Assembly: GCF_000621025.1 (NCBI RefSeq)
Contig: NZ_KK211205.1
Span: 124,001 to 188,000, forward strand
Direction of reading: 5' to 3'
DNA: 64,000 nt
Origin: Brackiella oedipodis DSM 13743
GTDB taxonomy: Bacteria; Pseudomonadota; Gammaproteobacteria; Burkholderiales; Burkholderiaceae_B
The notes beneath the pieces are model-generated. The model was not told where the DNA came from. It ran no database searches and was given only the letters and a program-made list of their open reading frames with translations. Shown here piece by piece: positions 1 to 10,292 of the stretch; position 1 is the first letter of the stretch; each line of letters opens with the position of its first letter. The translations under genes were made by a program, and so were the position numbers.

Positions 1-416
1 GTGATAGCGCCCAGAGTAATCAGGCGCTTGCGGAGCGGGTGTTTGCTTCGCCGCCAACCTGTTTGCGGCGCGTGCGACGCTTATATGATATGGGGGTCAT
101 CGAAAAGCAAGTCGCTCTGCTTAATCCCGCTTTATTGGGGCATCATCTCACGGCGATTGTCGAAGTCTCGCTCAAAAATCAAGATGCCGAGGCCTTCAGC
201 GCTTTCGAGGCCTTAGTGCAAAAGGAGACTGCCGTCTTGCAATGCTATCGCGTCTCGGGTGGCGCAGATTTTGTGATGGTATTACAGGTGCAGGATATGG
301 CGACTTATCATGCATTGGTCGGACGGTTTTTGACATCCAAAAACAATGTGCGCAATATTCGCACCTTTTTTAGCATGCATCGCAGTAAATTCGAAACCAA
401 GGTCTTGCCTGAGTAA
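1..416 (+). CDS. Lrp/AsnC-family transcriptional regulator (5' truncated by window edge)
   Basis: The gene runs in from the left edge; the first complete in-frame codon is at position 3 and the TAA stop ends at 416, so about 137 C-terminal residues are visible. The first visible part (SNQALAERVF, then PTCLRRVRRL) is the second half of an Lrp-type winged helix with its recognition helix. It is followed by the linker LLNPALLG and a RAM ligand-binding domain (FVMVLQVQDMATYHALV). The family controls amino-acid metabolism genes as multimers in the cytoplasm; the effector cannot be deduced here. The gene points toward hemB on the opposite strand and shares a terminator with it. The family call is secure; the exact paralogue is unknown. 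Confidence 0.9.
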   Translation, partial: DSAQSNQALAERVFASPPTCLRRVRRLYDMGVIEKQVALLNPALLGHHLTAIVEVSLKNQDAEAFSAFEALVQKETAVLQCYRVSGGADFVMVLQVQDMATYHALVGRFLTSKNNVRNIRTFFSMHRSKFETKVLPE

Positions 417-446
417 TCCTATATACGCGTTATCAGTTAGCCTAAA

Positions 447-478
447 AAAAGACCGTTGGCATTGCGCAACGGTCTTTT
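447..478. terminator. Bidirectional terminator between the Lrp gene and hemB
   Basis: The arms AAAAGACCGTTG and CAACGGTCTTTT pair perfectly around an 8-nt loop. The A-run and T-run flanks let it work for the plus-strand regulator and the minus-strand hemB. Confidence 0.85.
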
Positions 479-507
479 GTAGGGTGATAGAGCCTCAGGT
501 ATACAAC

Positions 508-1545
<1,038 letters not shown>

Positions 1546-1718
1546 CTAAGAAATAAAGCACTTGCGCTGAACCACACGGGTTTATTTGGCTGACACAGCC
1601 ATAGAGGCAACGGCGGCCAGGAGCAAGTCTTATCTATGTGTGTATTGTAACGCATCCGATCAGGTGCGCTTTTGAGAGATTCGAAATCTGCGGTCAGGCC
1701 ACTATGGGACGCAGTCTC

Positions 1719-2342
1719 TTAGGGCACAGCCTGCGGTGAAATCCATTGCACAATCCGCTCATCGGCTTCTTCCAGACCCATGCGATGAGTCGAAGAAAAA
1801 GCAATGGTATGCACATTACCGATGGCTTTAAGCGTTTGGTTAATACTAGCCACGGCTTTTTGGCGCTGGCCGTAAGGCAATTTATCGGCTTTGGTGAGTA
1901 GAATGAGTAGGGGCTTGCCGGTAGGAGCAATCCAATCGACCAAGCGCATATCTTGTTGAGTCAAGCCGCGGCGAATATCTAACAATAGGACAATACCGGC
2001 AAGACTACTGCGTTTTTTGAGGTAAGCGCCTAGCACCACTGACCATTCCTCTTGGGCATCACGGGCGACCGAAGCAAAACCATAGCCAGGCAGATCCACT
2101 AAATAACCCAACATAGCATCGGGCTCGAGGCTATCGGGAATGCCAAACATATTGATTAAGCGCGTGCGGCCAGGGGTCTTACTGGAAAACGCGAGGCGTT
2201 TTTGGTTGGCTAAGACATTAATCGCCGACGATTTGCCAGCATTCGAGCGGCCCACAAAGCACACCTCTGGTGGTCCAGGGGGAGGGAGTTGTTGTAATTT
2301 GGCGGCAGATGTTACAAACTTAGCGTGGTGTAAAATAGACAC
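1719..2342 (-). CDS. engB: Ribosome biogenesis GTP-binding protein YihA/EngB
   Basis: An essential TRAFAC-class GTPase that helps late 50S ribosomal subunit assembly. All GTPase motifs are present in order: G1 GRSNAGKSS, G2 in TPGRTRL, G3 DLPGYGFA, G4 TKAD, and the G5-like FSST near the C terminus. Length 207 aa is typical. The start is GTG at 2342; the following MSILHHAKF matches the usual N-terminus of the family in betaproteobacteria, although I see no good Shine-Dalgarno sequence. The divergent neighbour is cytochrome c4, an order familiar in Bordetella-like genomes (established knowledge, not tested here). Confidence 0.96.
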   Translation of the reverse strand: MSILHHAKFVTSAAKLQQLPPPGPPEVCFVGRSNAGKSSAINVLANQKRLAFSSKTPGRTRLINMFGIPDSLEPDAMLGYLVDLPGYGFASVARDAQEEWSVVLGAYLKKRSSLAGIVLLLDIRRGLTQQDMRLVDWIAPTGKPLLILLTKADKLPYGQRQKAVASINQTLKAIGNVHTIAFSSTHRMGLEEADERIVQWISPQAVP

Positions 2343-2563
2343 AGGTTGATAAAAAATAAAGAAATAATAGAAGAATAACGTTATTGTATGACTTTAAAAG
2401 CACCAGAATACCGCTATTTTCCAAACTACATGTAAAAATTGCAAAATTTTGTTGCAAAGCGCCCTTTTTAGCTGTGGCGGCTTTGTGTGCTGCCTGCGCA
2501 GAGAGTGAGCGGTGTGATAGCACTAGGTTTACCCTGCCAGTACAGCATTTAAAAAGGGTATTC

Positions 2564-2620
2564 ATGGCGTCGCTTAGTGCTTATTTATTTAGTGCTTATT
2601 TAATTAGTCGCGGTTCATAA
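2564..2620 (+). CDS. Putative 18-residue upstream reading frame in the cytochrome c4 leader
   Basis: The sequence AGGGTATTCATG occurs at 2555-2566 and again as AAGGGTATTCATG at 2631-2643, where it forms the ribosome site and start of cytochrome c4. The first copy opens an 18-codon frame that contains an internal repeat (SAYL twice, from TTAGTGCTTATTTA repeated) and ends with TAA at 2618-2620, 20 nt before the c4 ATG. It could be a translated leader or just a duplication relic. No function can be assigned. Confidence 0.3.
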   Translation: MASLSAYLFSAYLISRGS

Positions 2621-2640
2621 TAAGAACCATAAGGGTATTC

Positions 2641-3345
2641 ATGAAAATTTTAAAGAAATTGACAGTGTCAGCCTGTATGAGCTTGGTCGCCCTAACCGTG
2701 TCTGGTGCCCTACATGCTCAAGAAGTCAATAAACCCGACGCGCAACGTGGCGAGCAATTATACACGAGCGGTGATGCTGCCAAAGGCATTATTGCCTGTG
2801 TCGCCTGTCATGGCCCCGGGGGTCAAAGTGTCGTCGAGATCTACCCACATTTAGCGGGTCAGCATTATAATTATATTGTTGCGCAACTCAAAAACTTCAA
2901 ACTCGATGACAAGGGCCAAGCCAAACGCATGACTGCAGACGGCCAACCAACGGCGATGTCACCGAATGTAATGTCCTTAGAGCCCCAAGATATGGCAGAT
3001 ATTGCGGCCTATATCGATGGTCTTAAACTAGAAAATCCAGAAGCCGCTAAATTTATGGGTGACGCCAAAAAAGTGAATATGGGTCGTTTGATTTGGCGTG
3101 CTGGTATTCCGGATCGTGGTGTGCCCGCCTGTGCGTCCTGCCATGGTGCCAGTGGTCAAGGTATGCCCGCCTTGTACCCTCGTTTATCTGGTCAGCGCCC
3201 TAATTATCTAGAAGAACAAATGATTCTCTTTGCCGATGGCTATCGCAGCAATGGCGGCCCCGAAAATCAAATGGGCACGATTGCTAGTCGTCTCACCCGC
3301 GAACAGATCAAAGCGGTGGCCGATTATGCGGCAGGGTTACGCTAA
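2641..3345 (+). CDS. Cytochrome c4, diheme periplasmic electron carrier
   Basis: A 234-residue secreted protein. Residues 1-26 form a Sec signal peptide (basic MKILKK, hydrophobic core, cleavage after ALHA). Two c-type haem sites follow, CVACH at 53-57 and CASCH at 164-168, in two homologous domains each with a YPHLAGQ/YPRLSGQ segment, which is the cytochrome c4 pattern. Methionines such as M106 in AMSPNVM are likely axial ligands. c4 carries electrons from the bc1 complex to terminal oxidases in the periplasm. The downstream resB-ccsB genes encode the machinery that attaches its haems, so the local context is coherent. The ribosome site is AAGGG, 7 nt before the ATG. Confidence 0.95.
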   Translation: MKILKKLTVSACMSLVALTVSGALHAQEVNKPDAQRGEQLYTSGDAAKGIIACVACHGPGGQSVVEIYPHLAGQHYNYIVAQLKNFKLDDKGQAKRMTADGQPTAMSPNVMSLEPQDMADIAAYIDGLKLENPEAAKFMGDAKKVNMGRLIWRAGIPDRGVPACASCHGASGQGMPALYPRLSGQRPNYLEEQMILFADGYRSNGGPENQMGTIASRLTREQIKAVADYAAGLR

Positions 3346-3479
3346 TCACATTTGATCGAGCCGCAGATGAGCGCTTACTTACGTTGATATAAGTGGCCAC
3401 GATCTAATCGCTTGCCGTTTGCCGTTTGCTGTTTGATCGTGGAACTTAATGATAATTTTTAGGTCTAAAGGGTGCATTT

Positions 3480-5615
3480 TTGTATGTGCCCTTTATTGTT
3501 ATGTCGCATTCCCCTCAATCTTCTCCGCCTCCTATGCCGTTTTTCAAAAACTTTTTTGAATTACTGGCCTCCATGCGTTTTGCTGTTAGCTTATTGGTCG
3601 TGGTAAGTATCGCGAGTATTGTTGGCACGATTGTTGAACAAAGCCGCCCAGAGATTCACTACATCGATCAGTTTGGTACGTTTTGGTACAGTATTTTTGG
3701 CAAATTTAATATTGCGCAAATTTACAATACATGGTGGTTTTTGCTCATTATGGGCTTTTTGGTGCTCTCGACCACCTTGTGTGTGATTCGACATGCGCCG
3801 CGTATGATGCGCGATATGCTCAGTTATCGCGATTACATCAAACAAAGTAGTTTGCGAGCCTTTCCGCATCGCTTTGAGGTCAAGAGTCGTTATAGTGCTG
3901 AGCAAACAGTGGTTTTGGGTCAACAATGGTTCAAGCGCCATGGCTACAAATGGCGCCAAAAGGAGTCCGATGTAGCTTTTTTATTGGCCGCCAAGAAGGG
4001 CAGCAGTAATCGCTTAGGCTATATTTTTGCGCATTGTGCTATTGTTCTGATCTGCATTGGTGGTTTGCTAGATAGTGAGTTACTCAATCGCGTGCAGATT
4101 TGGTTTACCAATAAACCCGCCATTCCTAGCAATGCCCTATATCTCTCGGAAGTCGATCCGCGGACCTGGTTTGAAGACTCTAATCCTAGCTTTAGAGGTA
4201 ATTTAGTGGTCTCTGAGGGCAATAGCAGTGCCTACTCCACGATTAGCTTGAGTGACCAACAATACCTTCAAAAACTGCCGTTTTCAGTCAAACTGAATAA
4301 GTTTGTGATTGAATACTACCAAGAAAATGGCATGCCTAAGCGTTTTGCTAGCGAGGTCACTATTACTGATCTCAAAAACGGTCATCAGAGTAATGAAGTA
4401 ATTGAGGTGAATCACCCATTTACTTTGCATGGGGTAACGTTGTATCAATCCAGCTTTAGTGATGGCGGTTCCGAATTACAACTTCGCGCCATTCCCCTAA
4501 AAGGCAAAGACACTAAGGGCTTTGATTTAGACACCAAGGTTGGAGCGCAGCAAGTCGTAGCGCTCGATGAGGATGGTCACAACGTCAACTATGTGTTGAC
4601 CATGACTGATTTTGCGCCGATTAATGTCGAAAATCTGAGTAATCCGAGCGATCCGAGTGAGCCCCACAAAAGTCTACAGGATCAAGTATTGCAAGTCACC
4701 GGTAGCGCGGCTAACCACAAAAAAGAAAATTTGCACAATGTAGGGCCGACGTTCACGTATACCTTGACCGATGATACGAACCAAAAGATCGAGTTCAAAA
4801 ACTATATGTTGCCGCTGGATTTACAAGGCTCACGGGTCTTTTTGATGGGGGTTAAACGCCCTCAGGATGCAGGATACACCTATGTGCGGATACCGGCGGA
4901 TGCTGACAATAGCATGCAGGAATTTTTACAATTACGTGCCGCCTTGGCGGACCCGCAGCAGCGCGAGCATGTCAGTCGGCAGTTTGCGGCCCAAAATGCC
5001 AATGCGCAGATCAATGAGGCCACGATTTATAAACTCATGAAACAAACCTTAGACTTATTTGCAGAAGGTGGTTTTGCGGGGATGGAACGCTTTGTCAAGG
5101 GCGCGGACATGGCTCAAGCCGAGAGATTGCCAGAGAGTTTGCGTGAACCCATGCGTAATTTGATGCGCGATTATGTGTATTATGGCTTAGTGGCTTTGCG
5201 CCAACAGGTGCGCCAAGACTTGCACGTAGCGCCCATCGATTATGCGGATAACAGCGTCCAGCAAGCACAAAGCAAGTGGCTGCAAAATGCGGCTTTGGCC
5301 ATTTCTGATATTAGCTTGTATCCAGCTCCCTTGAGTTTTGAACTCAAAAATTTCAAACATATCCAGGCCAGTGTGCTCCAGACTACACGCTCACCGGGTA
5401 AATTTTTGGTCTATTTGGGCGCTATCTTTTTGGCCTTGGGCGTTTTTTCTATGCTCTATATTCGTGATCGTCGGATTTGGTTCTGGGTCAATAAACATCC
5501 AGATGGTGCTTCAGACAGTAGCACTATCAAAGCCGCGATGACTTCACGCAAACGCAATTTAGATTTTGACCGTGAATTTGATCAATTTGTGCAAGACTTT
5601 AAAAAGTTACAGTAA
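3480..5615 (+). CDS. resB: Cytochrome c biogenesis protein ResB (system II)
   Basis: An inner-membrane partner of CcsA/CcsB in the system II cytochrome c synthetase, which delivers haem to periplasmic apocytochromes. Transmembrane segments are visible at about 34-52, 84-103, 178-197 and 642-661. The large stretch between segments 3 and 4 (about 440 residues) is the periplasmic domain typical of ResB, and a charged cytoplasmic tail follows. Length 711 aa is on the long side but normal for betaproteobacteria. Start choice: TTG at 3480 has AAAGGG about 7 nt upstream, while the ATG codons at 3501 and 3534 lack a clear ribosome site; the true start could be any of these. ccsB follows after 24 nt. 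Confidence 0.93.
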   Translation: MYVPFIVMSHSPQSSPPPMPFFKNFFELLASMRFAVSLLVVVSIASIVGTIVEQSRPEIHYIDQFGTFWYSIFGKFNIAQIYNTWWFLLIMGFLVLSTTLCVIRHAPRMMRDMLSYRDYIKQSSLRAFPHRFEVKSRYSAEQTVVLGQQWFKRHGYKWRQKESDVAFLLAAKKGSSNRLGYIFAHCAIVLICIGGLLDSELLNRVQIWFTNKPAIPSNALYLSEVDPRTWFEDSNPSFRGNLVVSEGNSSAYSTISLSDQQYLQKLPFSVKLNKFVIEYYQENGMPKRFASEVTITDLKNGHQSNEVIEVNHPFTLHGVTLYQSSFSDGGSELQLRAIPLKGKDTKGFDLDTKVGAQQVVALDEDGHNVNYVLTMTDFAPINVENLSNPSDPSEPHKSLQDQVLQVTGSAANHKKENLHNVGPTFTYTLTDDTNQKIEFKNYMLPLDLQGSRVFLMGVKRPQDAGYTYVRIPADADNSMQEFLQLRAALADPQQREHVSRQFAAQNANAQINEATIYKLMKQTLDLFAEGGFAGMERFVKGADMAQAERLPESLREPMRNLMRDYVYYGLVALRQQVRQDLHVAPIDYADNSVQQAQSKWLQNAALAISDISLYPAPLSFELKNFKHIQASVLQTTRSPGKFLVYLGAIFLALGVFSMLYIRDRRIWFWVNKHPDGASDSSTIKAAMTSRKRNLDFDREFDQFVQDFKKLQ

Positions 5616-5639
5616 CGCATTGTTATAAGGATCTCTAAG

Positions 5640-6983
5640 ATGTCTGCTGAAACCTTTCCTGACAAAAAACTGCCGAGTGCGTGGCAGAGTTTAGGCAACA
5701 GCACAGGTGATGAGCGCAGTCACCGCGGTTTGCCAGCGCTTAGCGATGGGGTATTTTTGCTCATACTCTTGGCAGGCGCTGTCTATGCTTTACGCACCTA
5801 TCCCGATGCCATGGACATTTACGAAAAATGTATCTTGATCGGCGCTGCCTTTGCGGCCGCCTGGTTAGGCTGGTTATGGCGCCCTTTACGGCGCCTAATC
5901 TTGGTCACAGGCGTCTTAGCACTATTGGCCATTTATTTGTATGACGGGGATATTAGCCGTGCAGAAAGTAATTTTTTCCTGAAGTATTTACTGTCTTCAC
6001 AAACGGCTATTTTGTGGATGTGTGCTTTGTTCTTTATGGCCACCTTGATGTATTGGTTGGGCATGATCAATCCACGCTTAGCCTGGATGGGGTCGGCGTT
6101 TACTTGGCTGGGGGTGTATGCGGGCGTCTTGGGCTTATTAGTGCGTTGGCGCGAAGGCCATATGATTGCGGCCGATATTGGCCATATCCCCGTCAGCAAT
6201 CTCTATGAAGTTTTTGTACTGTTCTGTTTAGTGACCGCTTTGTTCTATTTGTACTATGAGCGTCGCTACAACACGCGGGCCTTGGGAGGCTTTGTCATGT
6301 TAGTGGTGACCTCAGCGGTGATTTTCTTGCTGTGGTATACCTTTGCCCGTGACGCAGCCACCATTGGTCCCCTCAATAATGCGCTGCGCAGCTGGTGGAT
6401 GAAGCTTCACGTGCCGGCTAACTTTATTGGTTATGGTACCTTTGCATTGTCGGCCATGATTGGTTTTGCTTACCTCATTAAATTGCATGGCAATACGAGC
6501 TCTTGGAAGCCCATGCTACCGCTCATTGTGGTGGGGGGCGCCTTGGTGGCAGAACCCTTTATGTTTAGTGCCAAAGATCAATACGAGGTTTGGTTTATTT
6601 ATTTTGGTTTGAGTTTATTAGTAGTGGCTGGGATTTTGATTTTCCGTAAACCCATCGCTGAGCGTCTACCTAGTTTTGAAGTTCTAGACGATATTATGTA
6701 TCGTGCCATCTCGATTGGTTTTGCCTTCTTTACGGTAGCCACGATTCTGGGAGCGTTTTGGGCCGCCGACGCCTGGGGTACATACTGGCAATGGGACCCC
6801 AAAGAAACTTGGGCCTTTGTGGTTTGGCTCAATTATGCGGCCTGGTTACACTTGCGCCTCATGAAGGGAATGCGTGGCACGGTGGCCGCCTATTGGGCTC
6901 TGATAGGCTTAGTCGTCACGACCTTTGCTTTCTTGGGAGTGAATATCTTCTTATCGGGCTTACACTCTTACGGTGAGTTATAA
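5640..6983 (+). CDS. ccsB: Cytochrome c biogenesis protein CcsB/CcsA (system II haem exporter)
   Basis: A polytopic inner-membrane protein of 447 aa that carries haem out and, with ResB, ligates it to CXXCH motifs. The diagnostic WWD segment is at 379-391 (WGTYWQWDPKETW). Likely haem-ligating histidines flank it: H257 in KLHVPAN and H404 in AAWLHLR; H182 in IGHIPVSN may also belong to this set. A good ribosome site (AAGGA) precedes the ATG. It forms an operon with resB and ends in a hairpin shared with cyaY. Naming differs between databases (CcsA or CcsB); the function is the same. Confidence 0.95.
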   Translation: MSAETFPDKKLPSAWQSLGNSTGDERSHRGLPALSDGVFLLILLAGAVYALRTYPDAMDIYEKCILIGAAFAAAWLGWLWRPLRRLILVTGVLALLAIYLYDGDISRAESNFFLKYLLSSQTAILWMCALFFMATLMYWLGMINPRLAWMGSAFTWLGVYAGVLGLLVRWREGHMIAADIGHIPVSNLYEVFVLFCLVTALFYLYYERRYNTRALGGFVMLVVTSAVIFLLWYTFARDAATIGPLNNALRSWWMKLHVPANFIGYGTFALSAMIGFAYLIKLHGNTSSWKPMLPLIVVGGALVAEPFMFSAKDQYEVWFIYFGLSLLVVAGILIFRKPIAERLPSFEVLDDIMYRAISIGFAFFTVATILGAFWAADAWGTYWQWDPKETWAFVVWLNYAAWLHLRLMKGMRGTVAAYWALIGLVVTTFAFLGVNIFLSGLHSYGEL

Positions 6984-6990
6984 GCTTTCT

Positions 6991-7027
6991 AAAAAGAGTT
7001 GCCAGCAGAAGCTGTGCAACTCTTTTT
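6991..7027. terminator. Bidirectional terminator between ccsB and cyaY
   Basis: AAAAAGAGTTGC pairs with GCAACTCTTTTT, and the intervening bases form an inner CAGC-AGAA-GCTG hairpin. The A and T flanks serve the two convergent genes. Confidence 0.88.
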
Positions 7028-7031
7028 TTGA

Positions 7032-7376
7032 TTAGATAGCGACTTTGAGGTCGCGACCTGCAAAGTGCGAACAGACCGTGGAAAGTCGCTCGGCAAGATT
7101 GATATCGTCTTCGCGGGTGTCTAGCCATTGGCCGTTATCAGCCTGCTTGTAATGATGGGCTCCAAGGGGTGAAGCGACCCAAATTTCTCGAAAAGGGGCT
7201 TGACTATTAATCACCATTTCATTTTTTTGATTAAAAACCAGCGTCAGGACGGAACCACTACGGTTGGTATCGATATCAATATCTAAATCTTCAAACCAAG
7301 ACTCAGCCTGGTCTTCGATTTTGTTTAAAATATCGTCAGTAAGTGCTAAAAACTCAGTTTCAGTCATTTCTGTCAT
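7032..7376 (-). CDS. cyaY: Iron donor protein CyaY (bacterial frataxin)
   Basis: A small cytoplasmic iron-binding protein that modulates Fe-S cluster assembly at IscS. The acidic first helix (EDQAESWFEDLDIDID) and the beta sheet with LTLVFNQKNEMVIN and FREIWVASPLGAHHY are the frataxin hallmarks. The frame stays open to a TTG at 7391, but GAGG lies 9 nt before the ATG at 7376, and the longer start would place that ribosome site inside the gene. This gives 114 aa, a normal length. It is divergent from lptM-lysA and convergent with ccsB. Confidence 0.94.
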   Translation of the reverse strand: MTEMTETEFLALTDDILNKIEDQAESWFEDLDIDIDTNRSGSVLTLVFNQKNEMVINSQAPFREIWVASPLGAHHYKQADNGQWLDTREDDINLAERLSTVCSHFAGRDLKVAI

Positions 7377-7439
7377 TATAATTTGCCTCAAAAATCTTAA
7401 TTATTTGTACTTTATATTATAAGTATAAGGGAGTTTTGT

Positions 7440-7718
7440 TTGAAAGTTACCAACACCCATGTTCTCAGGTCGACCACAGCTTGGCGCGCCATGGCTGTCT
7501 TATTGAGCCTGACGTTTTTAGTGAGCGCTTGTGGCTACAAGGCTCTGCCATACTATCCAACGGAGCAACAGCGCCAAAAACTCCAAGAAAAAGAAGCCCG
7601 TATCCAAAAACGAAAAGAAGCGGCGGCACAAGCCCGTAAGGAACTACGCCAGCGCGAGCATCTCAGCCCAGAGCGCATTCAAGAACTCGAAGAAATTAAG
7701 GATGCAACCCCATGGTAG
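7440..7718 (+). CDS. lptM: Small LptM-like outer-membrane lipoprotein upstream of lysA
   Basis: A 92-residue protein with an N-terminal signal and lipobox ending LVSAC (lipidated C31), followed by CGYKALPYYP, which matches the short conserved segment of LptM/YifL-type lipoproteins. In E. coli LptM assists assembly of the LPS translocon LptD (known for the family). The rest is a charged, glutamine/lysine/arginine-rich helix (about 42-85) that looks like a coiled coil. The start is TTG at 7440 with AAGGGAG 6 nt upstream. Its last codons overlap the lysA start by 7 nt, a linkage common in proteobacteria. Confidence 0.8.
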   Translation: MKVTNTHVLRSTTAWRAMAVLLSLTFLVSACGYKALPYYPTEQQRQKLQEKEARIQKRKEAAAQARKELRQREHLSPERIQELEEIKDATPW

Positions 7719-9007
7719 CTACGCAAGCCGACGGCCCGAATCCAGTGGCCGCTCCTTTTTTTAGGTATCAAGCACAGCGATTGTATGTTGAAGACGTATC
7801 CCTGCAGTCTATCGCCGAAAGCTATGGTACGCCAGTCTATGTTTACTCTAAGGCGTCCCTAGCACACGCCTGGCAGCGTTATCAAGACGCTATGCAAAGT
7901 CATAATGTCATGGTTTGCTATGGTATGAAAGCCAATTCCAATTTAGCCGTTTTACAGTTATTTGCGCAATGGGGTAGTGGCTTTGATATTGTGTCTGGCG
8001 GTGAATTGCAACGCGCCCTACAAGCCGGGGCAGATGCCCGCAAAATTATATTTTCTGGGGTCGGTAAACAAGCTTGGGAAATAGAGGCTGCGCTCAAAGC
8101 CGGCATTAAATGCTTTAATGTGGAGTCTATTCCGGAGCTGGAGTTTATCAATGCCGTCGCCCAAAAAATGGCCCTGCAAGCCCCCATTTCTTTGCGCATT
8201 AATCCCGATGTCGATGCTCAAACCCACCCGTATATCTCGACCGGCCTTAAAGGCAATAAATTTGGCATTGCTATGGATCAAGCTCTGGCAGCTTATGAGC
8301 AAGCGCAGCGGCTGGAGCATTTGCAAATCATAGGGGTCGATTGCCATATTGGTTCACAAATTACAGAGATTGCACCCTATTTAGATGCACTGGCGCATCT
8401 TATCGAGCTCGTACAGCAATTGCGTGCGCGTGGTATTGCGTTGCAACACCTGGATTTGGGGGGTGGCCTGGGCATTCGCTATCGTGACGAGCAAGCACCC
8501 GCACCGAAGGCGCTGGCCGATCAAGTGTTTGCCAAACTGCAGGCAGCGGACCTAGGTCATTTACAAGTGGTTTTTGAACCTGGTCGCTCACTTGTGGGGA
8601 ATGCGGGGGTCTTGCTGACACAAGTCTTATTTCTCAAACACACAGCGGATGGCAATTTTGCCATCGTTGATGCGGCCATGAATGATTTGCTGCGTCCTAC
8701 GCTGTACCAAGCCTATCACGGCATTTTGCCTGTAACCCAGAGCACAGCAACTGCACGCCCTTATGATGTGGTGGGCCCTGTGTGTGAGAGTGGTGATTGG
8801 TTTGCGAAAAAACGGCCACTGGCTTTGCAGGATCATGATTTATTAGCCATCGAATCCTGTGGTGCTTATGGTTTTGTCATGTCGAGTCAATATAACTCTC
8901 GGCCGCGCCCCCCAGAGGTATTGGTTGACGGCGCACACTGTCATTTGATTCGACGTCGCGAGACGCTTGAGGATATTTGTGCCGCTGAGCAAGGGCTTAA
9001 TGTTTAG
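7712..9007 (+). CDS. lysA: Diaminopimelate decarboxylase
   Basis: A PLP enzyme of the alanine-racemase fold III family that decarboxylates meso-diaminopimelate to L-lysine, the last step of lysine synthesis. The PLP lysine is K73 in CYGMKANSN. Other signatures are GVDCHIGSQI, the glycine-rich LDLGGGLGI phosphate site, FEPGRSLVG, and the catalytic cysteine in VVGPVCESGD. Length 431 aa is slightly long because of an N-terminal 20 residues. The ATG lies inside the end of lptM, so translation is probably coupled. A perfect terminator follows at 9062. Confidence 0.97.
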   Translation: MVATQADGPNPVAAPFFRYQAQRLYVEDVSLQSIAESYGTPVYVYSKASLAHAWQRYQDAMQSHNVMVCYGMKANSNLAVLQLFAQWGSGFDIVSGGELQRALQAGADARKIIFSGVGKQAWEIEAALKAGIKCFNVESIPELEFINAVAQKMALQAPISLRINPDVDAQTHPYISTGLKGNKFGIAMDQALAAYEQAQRLEHLQIIGVDCHIGSQITEIAPYLDALAHLIELVQQLRARGIALQHLDLGGGLGIRYRDEQAPAPKALADQVFAKLQAADLGHLQVVFEPGRSLVGNAGVLLTQVLFLKHTADGNFAIVDAAMNDLLRPTLYQAYHGILPVTQSTATARPYDVVGPVCESGDWFAKKRPLALQDHDLLAIESCGAYGFVMSSQYNSRPRPPEVLVDGAHCHLIRRRETLEDICAAEQGLNV

Positions 9008-9061
9008 TCCAGCTAGTGTTTAGACTCACTTAAGTCACTCGAAACCTCACCATAAGGACAA

Positions 9062-9095
9062 AAAGCTAAGGGCGGTTCAGACCGCCCTTAGCTTT
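9062..9095. terminator. Bidirectional terminator between lysA and dgt
   Basis: A perfect 15-bp stem (AAAGCTAAGGGCGGT and its complement) around a TCAG loop. It sits between the convergent lysA and dgt genes. Confidence 0.93.
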
Positions 9096-9110
9096 ATGTA
9101 GCGGTGTTGT

Positions 9111-10259
9111 TTAGATTTCAAAAATGCGTTTGTATTCACGAATCGCATAACGATCGGTCATACCCGCAATATAATCGGCAATCGCTCGAGCTTGTATGGC
9201 CTGGTCTTTGAAGACCCACTCAGGCGGTAGCAGTGCTGGTTTATCTAAGAAAGCACGATAAAGCTCATGAATAATATGCTTGGCTTTATTGGACATGCGA
9301 TAGACGTTGTAATGCCGATAGAGATTGTGCATCAAAAAATGCTTGAGTTCATCTTCTTGTTGGCGAATATGATCTGAGAACGCCACTAGTGTTTTCGCAT
9401 GCGGCACATCCAGATGGGTTTGTACGCCAGCGGTTTGGATATTCTGCAAGGTATTCGTGGTGACATCTACAATGAGGGTATTGATCATGCGCCGAATGGT
9501 CTCGTAAATCAGGCGCTTGCCCTTGAGTGCTGGGTAAGTCTCTAGCACATGTTCATAATGCTCAGCGAAAATCGGTATCTCGCTAATTTGCTGTAGGGTA
9601 ATGAGGCCTGAACGCAAGCCATCATCAATATCGTGATTGTTATAAGCAATCTCATCGGCTAAATTGGCGATTTGCGCTTCTAGACTAGGGCGTTGATTAT
9701 GCAAAAATCGCTCACCCACGGCCCCCAATTGCTCGGCACAGCTTCGTGAACAGTGCTTTAAAATGCCGCTACGTGTCTCAAAACTTAAATTGAGCCCATT
9801 AAATTCAGCGTACCGCTCCTCTAGATGATCCACGATTCTGAGGCTTTGTAGATTATGTTCAAAGCCGCCAATTTCTGGCGCTAACTCCCTGATCACATGG
9901 TTCAGTGCATCTTGACCAGCATGGCCAAAGGGCGTGTGTCCCAAATCATGAGCTAAGCAAATGGCCTCAGTGAGGTCTTCGTTAATATGCAGGTTGCGCG
10001 CAATGGCCCGGCCGATCTGGGCAACCTCAAGACTGTGCGTCAAACGAGTTCTGAATAAATCACCCTCGTGATTCACAAACACCTGAGTTTTGTACTCCAG
10101 CAAGCGAAAGGCATTGCAATGAATAATGCGATCTTTGTCGCGCTGAAAAGGATTACGATTAGGATCACTCACCTCCGCATGCATGCGTCCCAAACTGTTT
10201 TTGGGGTGACTGGCATAGGGGGCTAATTCACACAGTGCAGGATGAGTAGAAAATGTCAT
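9111..10259 (-). CDS. dgt: dGTP triphosphohydrolase-like HD-domain protein
   Basis: Hydrolyses deoxynucleoside triphosphates to nucleoside plus tripolyphosphate. The HD-domain metal ligands are visible: H75 in [10 protein letters not shown]104/D105 in [14 protein letters not shown], and a later NHDIDDGL. The [14 protein letters not shown] and [10 protein letters not shown] segments are typical of the type 2 dGTPase-like family. Length 382 aa fits. It is the last gene of aroK-aroB-dgt, 33 nt after aroB, an arrangement common in betaproteobacteria. Substrate preference within this subfamily is often undetermined. Confidence 0.92.
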   Translation of the reverse strand: MTFSTHPALCELAPYASHPKNSLGRMHAEVSDPNRNPFQRDKDRIIHCNAFRLLEYKTQVFVNHEGDLFRTRLTHSLEVAQIGRAIARNLHINEDLTEAICLAHDLGHTPFGHAGQDALNHVIRELAPEIGGFEHNLQSLRIVDHLEERYAEFNGLNLSFETRSGILKHCSRSCAEQLGAVGERFLHNQRPSLEAQIANLADEIAYNNHDIDDGLRSGLITLQQISEIPIFAEHYEHVLETYPALKGKRLIYETIRRMINTLIVDVTTNTLQNIQTAGVQTHLDVPHAKTLVAFSDHIRQQEDELKHFLMHNLYRHYNVYRMSNKAKHIIHELYRAFLDKPALLPPEWVFKDQAIQARAIADYIAGMTDRYAIREYKRIFEI

Positions 10260-10292
10260 AAGGCTATCTCTAAAAAACAGACTCGCTAAGCG

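Noticed and set aside
2320-2565. 81-codon minus-strand frame overlapping the engB start region
   Set aside because: No ribosome site, overlaps the conserved start of engB and the c4 leader; composition looks random.
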